Assembly (NCBI RefSeq): GCF_954871325.1
Contig: NC_088776.1
Coordinates: 12,524,052-12,588,051 of the forward strand
Direction: 5' to 3'
Source: Gordionus sp. m RMFG-2023
Lineage: Eukaryota > Nematomorpha > Gordioida > Chordodea > Parachordodidae
Length of the DNA: 64,000 bases
Positions 51,201-60,200 of the stretch are shown piece by piece. Both the position numbers and the translations under genes were made by a program. Each line of letters starts with the position of its first letter. Position 1 is the first letter of the stretch. Under the pieces are notes generated by a model that was given only the letters and a program-made list of their open reading frames with translations, did no database searches and had not been told where the DNA came from.

Positions 51201-54200
51201 CGTTAAATAGAGTTTAAAATTCCTGAATCTTAATTTGAATTCACAGCTCTTTAGGTAACAATTTAATATGAATTTGTTTCAAATAGAAGATATCAAGATC
51301 TAAAAGATAGTTTTATAAAATGATCCTCGCATTCTGACTATGACTATATCATAAAACATATGGTTGATGTCCGAATTATTAGCTTCAAAGAATTTTCTTA
51401 TATTTTTAACAAAAACATTTCCATTTTTTTTTCTTCTGCAGACAAACATTCAACAATGTGATGAAAAGTGAAAAATTTGACCAAAAATATTTGTTGCAGC
51501 AATACGACAATTACACCAAGCCTCGAGATCTATTATTGTCATTTGTTTCCGATTTTTTATACATTAATCAATGCCGAATTTCAGAGCTAATACAGTTGGG
51601 ATTAGTCGATAAACAAAATTTTAATAAATCAAATTTTCAATTGGATCAGCATTCAAATACTGTAAATCATTATAGTAATCGATGTAAATTGGAAATAATT
51701 TTAATTATATCACATCCTTAATTTTAAAAGGAAAAAAAGATAGATAATAAAATAAACAGATTTTTTAAAATATTACCTATATATAGAACGTTATAATATA
51801 TAAGGTTTATCTTTATATATCTTAGGTTGGTAGGGTCATAAAGAATTTTTATTTGGAAGAAGTATGGGACGGTACAATATTTTGGGGATTTGTATATTTA
51901 ATCTGGTGGATACTTTAAAGCAAACTCATAAGACTCTTTATATTAGTTTAATGTCACAACTTTAGAAATATGAATTAAGAAATATTTAGTATAACTATAT
52001 ACATGACCATGATAATATTTAGATAAATTAATTGCTGTAAACGACAGGTATTTAACTCCAAACTCCAACTTAATTTATAATTATTTATTATTTATCAAAA
52101 CATTCTTAGAAAATAGCGGAAATTGTAAATGCATTATTGAGGCTAGTTCCATACGACATACAAACATTAACAAGATATGGAATTAACAGGTTATCCAATA
52201 AATTACATCAATTAATTTTTATATATAACCTGATAAGGATGATTTCTCAAAATATTTTTTGCCCGTTAAGTAGGCTGTTGATAATTATAATTAATTTAAT
52301 TATGATGGAGAGCCAAAAACTATATTGTACTAGGGGTAACCATGTATAATATTTGAAGGTTTTGCTGAATCAAAATCAGAGTTGTTAAATCATCGCGATA
52401 CTATCTATATAAATTTTTTGATACATATCGGTATTGAAATATTTTCTTTTCATTCTATCTTAATTCAGTTTCCTTACCAACAATCTTTTCATTCAATTTA
52501 AAATATAAAAAAATATCCAATTTTAACATATTTTTTTAATGGAAATAATTCTAATTTTGATAGAATAAATTAATTGATAATTACGATACCATTATTCAAT
52601 TGTAGTTTTTTTACAAATTTCAATTTAAAAATTTTTTAGAAAAGCAATTCGAATTTTTTTAATAATTAATATCTTTTCCAGGAAGATTAACAGCAATTGA
52701 TTAAAGTGATAGTAGAATTCTTTAATAAATAAAAATTCAAAAATAAGAAATTCACAATTATTAGAGCCAATGCTACAATTGGATAAAACAAAACTTTGAA
52801 AATTATTATTTCACACAGATTAAAGAGACTATTTTTAATAATTATTTTTAAAATATAATACTACTATTCCATCTAGCCCACCAGTAGAACCCAGGGGCAG
52901 ACTGGCGACGCTACGGCCTCGTTGGCATTTTTTATAGCGGCCTCATGGGGGTATCGCCCCCATACCCACATTTTGCGGGCATTCGGCCAATTTTAGTCCG
53001 GTCTTAGAACGGGTTCCCATAAATGGCTTCTTTGATTTACATGATTTTTATTACTTCTTATTTTTGGAAAATAAGTTCAAGCGTTTTACATATTTAGTAA
53101 AAAAAAAAGAATAGTATTATACGCTAATCATATATTTTATTTTAAAAAAATGCACATCTAAAATCATATCCATTACCTATACAAAATAATATTCATTGAA
53201 AATATATATTTTATATTAGATTTACAACGATATTGCACTATAAAATCAAATCATACATCACATGTTAAATATAAAAAAAATGCATACTCAATATATTAAA
53301 TCAATTAATTATAAATATAAAATAATTGCAGTTATACAATATTACAGAGAATAAAATTGCTGCACTTTTATAAAATCAGGCACCGATCATATTGTAAATT
53401 ATATTAATAAGATTCTAATAAAAGAATTAAGAAAATATATAATTTTTACCTTAATAAATCTCTCATTAACTTTGAACCTTTGCGCAAATATACAGAATAT
53501 CTTCTAGTTCAATCTACGCTAATAGTTCTCGTTCAACTGACAACATTAAAAATGCTTCTAATTTTTCTTGGTCAATATTAGCTCTCAGCTTATTTTTATA
53601 ATTTTTAATTTACTAAATGCTTTCTCGCAATTAACCTGCGTAAATGATAAAGTTAAAATGTATTCATATGCCAAAAATAAATTAGTGTCATGCATAATCT
53701 TTTAAGAATTTCATACACGCATATTAAACACTTGTTACATTTATTATCACACTCTGATTTATTATCATATTGTAATATTCCATCTTCTTCATTTGACTCC
53801 TCACTTGTACATGCGATATCATCGTCCGTTTCATTTAATTCTGCTACCAAATCTTTGAATACACTGGCAAATGAACATAATTCGTTATGAAATTTAACAC
53901 TCAATATATATGCCAATTGTGCCAGTTTTTCCAAAGCCTTTTCAGAAATACCTTTACTATTTATTTCATCAAAATGTCTTGGATGCAAATATTGCACATT
54001 TAAGATAAGCTCTCAATTCGCAGAAAGTAGTTCCACAAGCTGTTTATAATTTGATCAATTATAGGACGAAATAGTTCGAACCTATAAAGGTCTATCTATT
54101 ATTGAGGACGTTCATCTTGGTATTTGTCACTATATATTCTCTTAGCTCGTCCTATTCGATCTTTTTACAGAGCATTTTGTACTCAGGTACTCTCCGGGAG

Positions 54201-57200
54201 CTATAAATATGAAAATGTTTCATTTAAATTAGCAGCCATTTTATTGCTTTATTTTGAATCGTTGTAATAATCGATGATGCAGAAGATTTCGCATCTTCTT
54301 TCATTTTCCATGCTGACAAAGTACCTAATTTTTTAGTTTGAAGATATGACAGTGGCCTCATTATTTTAAAAATTTCCAAATATATTATAGCTGTACTTAG
54401 AGTCTTAGATTTACATAGATTATCAAGTTTTTGTCTCAAATTATTTATTATCTATTATAAATTGAACTGCCTTTATTGCTATTGGGAACAAGCTCTCTTT
54501 ACCATATATCCATCTAAGGGCTTTTTCACGTGCCCACCTCCTTATCTCACCTATTTTTTGCAGCCTTCTCAACTTATTTTGGCCAGATGAATTATTCTGT
54601 TTCATCCAAGCATCCATCCTTTTGTCTGATTCACCGACCTGGATTTTATTTGATTTCAATGAATTGAGAACAAGAAATGTTGGCTATATTATTTCTACAA
54701 TAAATCAATGTATAAAAATATAATATAATAAATTAATCAAAACTTAGCTTTTACTCTACTCAAACGGAAGCGTTTTCACTTCATTTGAAAAAAAATAAAG
54801 AAAAGAACGTGGTAATGATATGTAGCGTCAAGCGACGTTATTAATATATTATGCATTAAAATATAGTAAACGACATGCATGACAATTCTCAAGGAATGTG
54901 ATATTCAAATCATAGAGATATCATTAAAAATAAATAAATGATAAGAGAAAATAATGTGAACATAATAATAATTTTTTCTAATCGGCCTCTATTTTGATAT
55001 TTTCCTCTGATCGGCCTCAAAAAGCGACATTTTCTCGCGGCCTCGTGGGCAAAATGCCCACCGGGTCTTATGGCCAGTCCGCCCCTGGTAGAACCTGTAT
55101 TCAGTATTGCAAATACATGCCTGAGAGGAGTAAATGTCTCTCTGATAAAACTTTGAAAATTATTGTTAGCAAATAAAATAATTAGTATTAATAATTATTA
55201 ATGTTATTTGTGAATATAATATAATGTAAAAGAATGATGATAATAACTAATCTTTAAAAAAACCTACTCGATGAGGGCCTAAAAAAAATTGTATCGATAT
55301 GCATTTTTTTATTTTATTGATTTAGATATTTTATTGTAAGATAAACAACTCTGATCAAAAGTTTGATAATATATATAACATTTCACAACTGTGTATTTTA
55401 GTCACAATAAAGCGATAAACTTTTATATTTCAGTTATTTGACTAAAGTAATGCCAACAATAGATTGGTCATTGGATATTTCGAGGCCATCGTTAAATATT
55501 ATTTACAAAAGGCTGGACAAGATGCTCTTAAAAATAAATAAGAATACAAATTCAAATAAAGTTTATTTTGATTACCATCCATATCAATATTATATAAAAA
55601 AAAATTTAAAAAACGAAATTATTAATTAATTCAATAAGTTTAATATTTCTTAAGGACTCATTACTATATTTAATATATAATCAAGAATTATTATGAGCTG
55701 GATTATCTAACCGTCCCAATCAGAAGTAAATTCTATTTTAATTAAGTTCATTTGTAATTAATTATTTATGTATATAATTTGTGTATTTGATATTCCCAGG
55801 TATTATAGGCACAATGAAAAAATATCCTTTCATAGCCCATTTGCCAACTATTAAAGTATTTTATATGATATTTTATATTTGTGTTTTCATTTTTTAATTT
55901 ATAAAATTTTAAAAAGTGTTATTAGTATATAGATTTTCAATTGCTACAAAGAATTTTAAATATTTCAAGGCAAATGCAAAATGTTTTAATATCATTATTA
56001 TTATTTAAATATTAGTCCATCACTCAAACTTGCATAAATATGGTTCATCAATATACTTTCAGTTGCACACCTTACGATAAAGTTGAAGATGTTTTTGATC
56101 TAAACGGGGATTCATTCATGTCTCTCACTTTAGACCTGGCCATTGAGCATATGTCCATTTTGAGAGTTTAATAATTGATTTATGATTATGTCACAGATAA
56201 TTTGCAAACAAAAAAAAATTGTAAATTTTAATTTTTGAACTAATTTAGTTTCTGTGCTTATATTTTTTTTCAATTTTTTATTAATATTCTTACCTTTAAT
56301 TTTTATCTTTAAACTATAAAACTATAAGATCAGGCAAAAATAAAACAAGGTCATAAATTAAAATAAAATTTTATTTTCAAAAATTGAAATAAAACATTTA
56401 ATTTTTTTTTAAAACTTGTAACACTTTAGCTAGCATAAGTGTAATAGATTATATAATGTATGAATTTTATTTCTTCTATTTTAATCAAATAAAGGAGAAC
56501 TTTATAAATCTCGGAAACATTCCCAACTCTATGGCAAATACGTTATCTCACAAATTTGACAGCTATTTGTTTTTCTTTTATACACCTTTACTGCTTTATT
56601 ACATCAAATGCGAATCGAGTAATTATTTTACTTTTCTATTTATTTAAATATATATAAAACGCCAAGGATGATCTCTTCCTTAGAGTAACTATTTTTTCTC
56701 ATGCTAAATTATCTAAATACATCACAATTATATTATTGGGCATAGTGTTATCTCCCCTTATTTTCATGGCGGAGTACTTATTTGGAAAGCGATGACTTTT
56801 TTTTAAGAATATATACCAAATTTTTTCGTTTAAAAGTTATTTTTTATCCAAACTTAAATATTTTTTTTGAAGTAAACCAGTTTGTCATTGATTGATTTTT
56901 TATTAAATAATAAAATATCTGCAATAATTGAAGAAAAATTATTGGCATGCTTAGATGAAAAATGGTTTATAGCCAAGAATAAAATTGTTGCGCCTTAGAT
57001 AAAATAAAACATACTTATTAAATTAGAATCCATGCTTCCAAAATAAAATAAAAATTATTTCGTTCACAAAAATTCGCATATTATTATCAAGCACTAATGC
57101 AATTAGAATGTTTTAAGTGAGCTTATTACGAGTATAAAAGAATATAAAACTGACTTTTAATTATCATTTTTAAACCACCTTATATAATATCTAACAACTA

Positions 57201-60200
57201 CAGAAGAGTTGAATTGATTAATTTTAAACCACTTTTACACAAAACAATGTTAAGTTATTCTTTTTACCTGATGAAGTTATGTATTATGTATTTTTTAAAT
57301 CTAATATAATAATTATAATTTCTCACCTATTAAATTTTTGAAAATATGTAATTAAAATTGTACATGCTACTTGGGCATAAATAATTTTTTTTTCCTATCA
57401 AAATATATTTAATCGTGAAAATTCTTATATGGTTTAAAAATTTTTTATCTTTCACATATAAAATCACTTCCCTATCAATAAGATATAAAATATAAGACGC
57501 TGAAAAACATTGCTGAATTTTAATTAGAATAACGACGGGGTCAAATAATGTTCACCATTATTTTTCAATGATAGAGAGACCTATGATTTAATTTTTTTTA
57601 TATAGTATATAGGGTTATATATTAATTTTATAATAAAATTATTAAAAACGATTTTTGAATGCCTTTTAATATGTCTGTGGTGCTCAAAGGTAATTTTTAT
57701 ACTTCGGAAATTGGTTATGTTTATTAGTTAAATCTTGCATGTGAAACGCGGCTTATATATAATGATATTTAGATTGATAATAAAAAAAATATTTATCTGT
57801 AGACATGAGCCCTGTGCAGAACTTGAGAATATAAATTTTTCCAATCTTTAATTTTCTTGATAGAACTTAGCGACAATCAAACAAAAACTTATAACATAAA
57901 TTTTATCCTTATTATAGAAAATTATGTATTATTTTAAAATTTATATAACTTTGTCAATTAAATAAAGAGTTACACCCTTTTTAATTAAAAAAAAAATTCT
58001 CTTGATAAAGAATTTGAAAGTTGACATAATTAATTAACAGGGTGTAGAGAGCGAATCTTTTATTAGCTTAAAATGATATTTGCAACAGACAAATTTCCGA
58101 AAGTTGATTTTCCCTTGCCTCCCCTGGCTATGCCCATGACACAATATTATTTATAATAAAGTATATAATATTTAATTATATTATTCAAAAATGACTATTA
58201 TTATCTAAACACAATTTTTAGGCCTTGATTTAGACGAACATATTTTTTCTAACATTTTGAACGCCATAGTCAGGATATTAAGTCTGGATAATTTCCAAAA
58301 TTTTTACAAGGAAAATCACCAAGGTAGTGTATCTCACGATAGACAAAATCTATCCAGCCAAGGGGCATATTATAACAATAATAATTCTAATATAAACAAA
58401 TCTGGTGGATACACTATTAACACTTCTGACGAGGCATCATCGTTAGACGGAGAAACTTTGTGTCATGTTTGCTTATGGAGTATATTTTTATACCTATAAT
58501 TTTTGTATTATATGAGAATATTAAGTATACAATTTTTTATTTAATTATATACATGATCAAGCATGATAAAAAAAATAATTAGAATGTAATATTCCTCAGA
58601 TGTTTGTAACACATCTAACTCAAAATTATATATTTGAGAGTGGAAACTAGAGCCTTGCAAATTCACAATTTTAGATTTTGTTTATAAGATCAGTCAAAAG
58701 ATTTTATATACAAAGCCGGCACTGACAAATATTTTTTTGGTGAAAAATACAATTTTAAGGCATTTTTATAAATTAAAACTAGTAATCACTCGGTACTAAT
58801 AATCCCAGAGAAATTCTAAATTATCATCATATTTTAAATGAAAAAAGTGGAAACATAATTTTCTATTTTAAATTTTTATACCCAAGTACGCCCCGATTTT
58901 TTTTAGACCCAGGCCTGGCTCGACACCGACTTTGAGCTTCAGGCCAATTTTTAGGGCTCGAGTGGAAACTTATATTCACATTTAGATTAATTAAATATAT
59001 TAATAACTAGAAATTTGTAAGTAGTTATATATTATTATTTTTTGGCAAGGTTTGAAAGTCGCAATACTCTTCAACGAAAATTTGACTCATAATTATACGT
59101 TTAAATTGTACAAAATTTTGTCAATGTTGGTTGTCATCTATAAAAGTTATATTCAATATTCACAAATATTTGATCCCCTATGATTATTTAATAGATACAG
59201 CCATGATGAGGGATTTCGAAAAATTCATTTATTCCTACAGACCAAATTTGTATTTAACCTATAGATACATAAAAAAGACGGTATTTTTTTTACTCACTTG
59301 ATTTGTACATTTACTCATAATTAAAATTATTGAAAAATTATAACCACCCATTAACTATGATTTTGATAATAAAAAGATATTACAAAGTAACTTGCAAATG
59401 ACTTACAATTAATTCTTCTTACTACAAATAGAAGGAACACTATTCAGAACTATTTTTTAGATTTGGTTTAAGAGGTTAATTATTTTATTAAGAATGCGTC
59501 TTTTGTCAATGATTTAGGTATTGTTTTAGGCCCTAACGCGACCCACTTTTTAGGACTGGGTTTAAAGTATTTCGAGTTTATATATCACTGATGAGGCCAA
59601 ATATCAAACTTCATAGATTATATTAACAAAATTTTTACTTAAATGTTGGGTTTTTGTAAATATAATTTTCATAAGAGCCAACCTAGGATTTAAAAAAAGA
59701 ATATAACATAAAATGAGAATGAAAAGATATATTTAAAAAGAAAAATTAGTATAGTCGTATGCTCGATAAAAAAAATTTAAGAAGATAGGATGATTCATAT
59801 ATTTCAGAAAAATTTTGCTTTATAGAAAAATATTTTTTTGTCCCAAATCTGCGTTTCTATAACAAAAAAAATCCAAAACTTCCAAGACTGACTTGGCCTA
59901 ATATATTTTATAAATTTTAATATTTATTATTATTTCAAGTCAATTGATGCAAGAAAATCATCAGCTCCTGATATAGATGGTTTCAGGGAATCAATGTTTA
60001 AAAAGTTTGTAACCAAAAAGGAAATCATACGAGATTTGATCGAAGAATACTCCCATTTGAAAATTTTAGTCAATGAAAGGATACACGATAAGAGTAATTA
60101 ATTTGCATTATATAACAAATTTTTTTAAAAAAGAGAAATATTTTTTTAACATCATAAATATTTTATAATATATCATATATAAAAATAAAAGTATGATACT

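Noticed and set aside
56690-58140. CCTGGCTATGCCCATG near 58124 as a transposon end
   Set aside because: Resembles a common hAT terminus, but no partner end or flanking duplication could be found.
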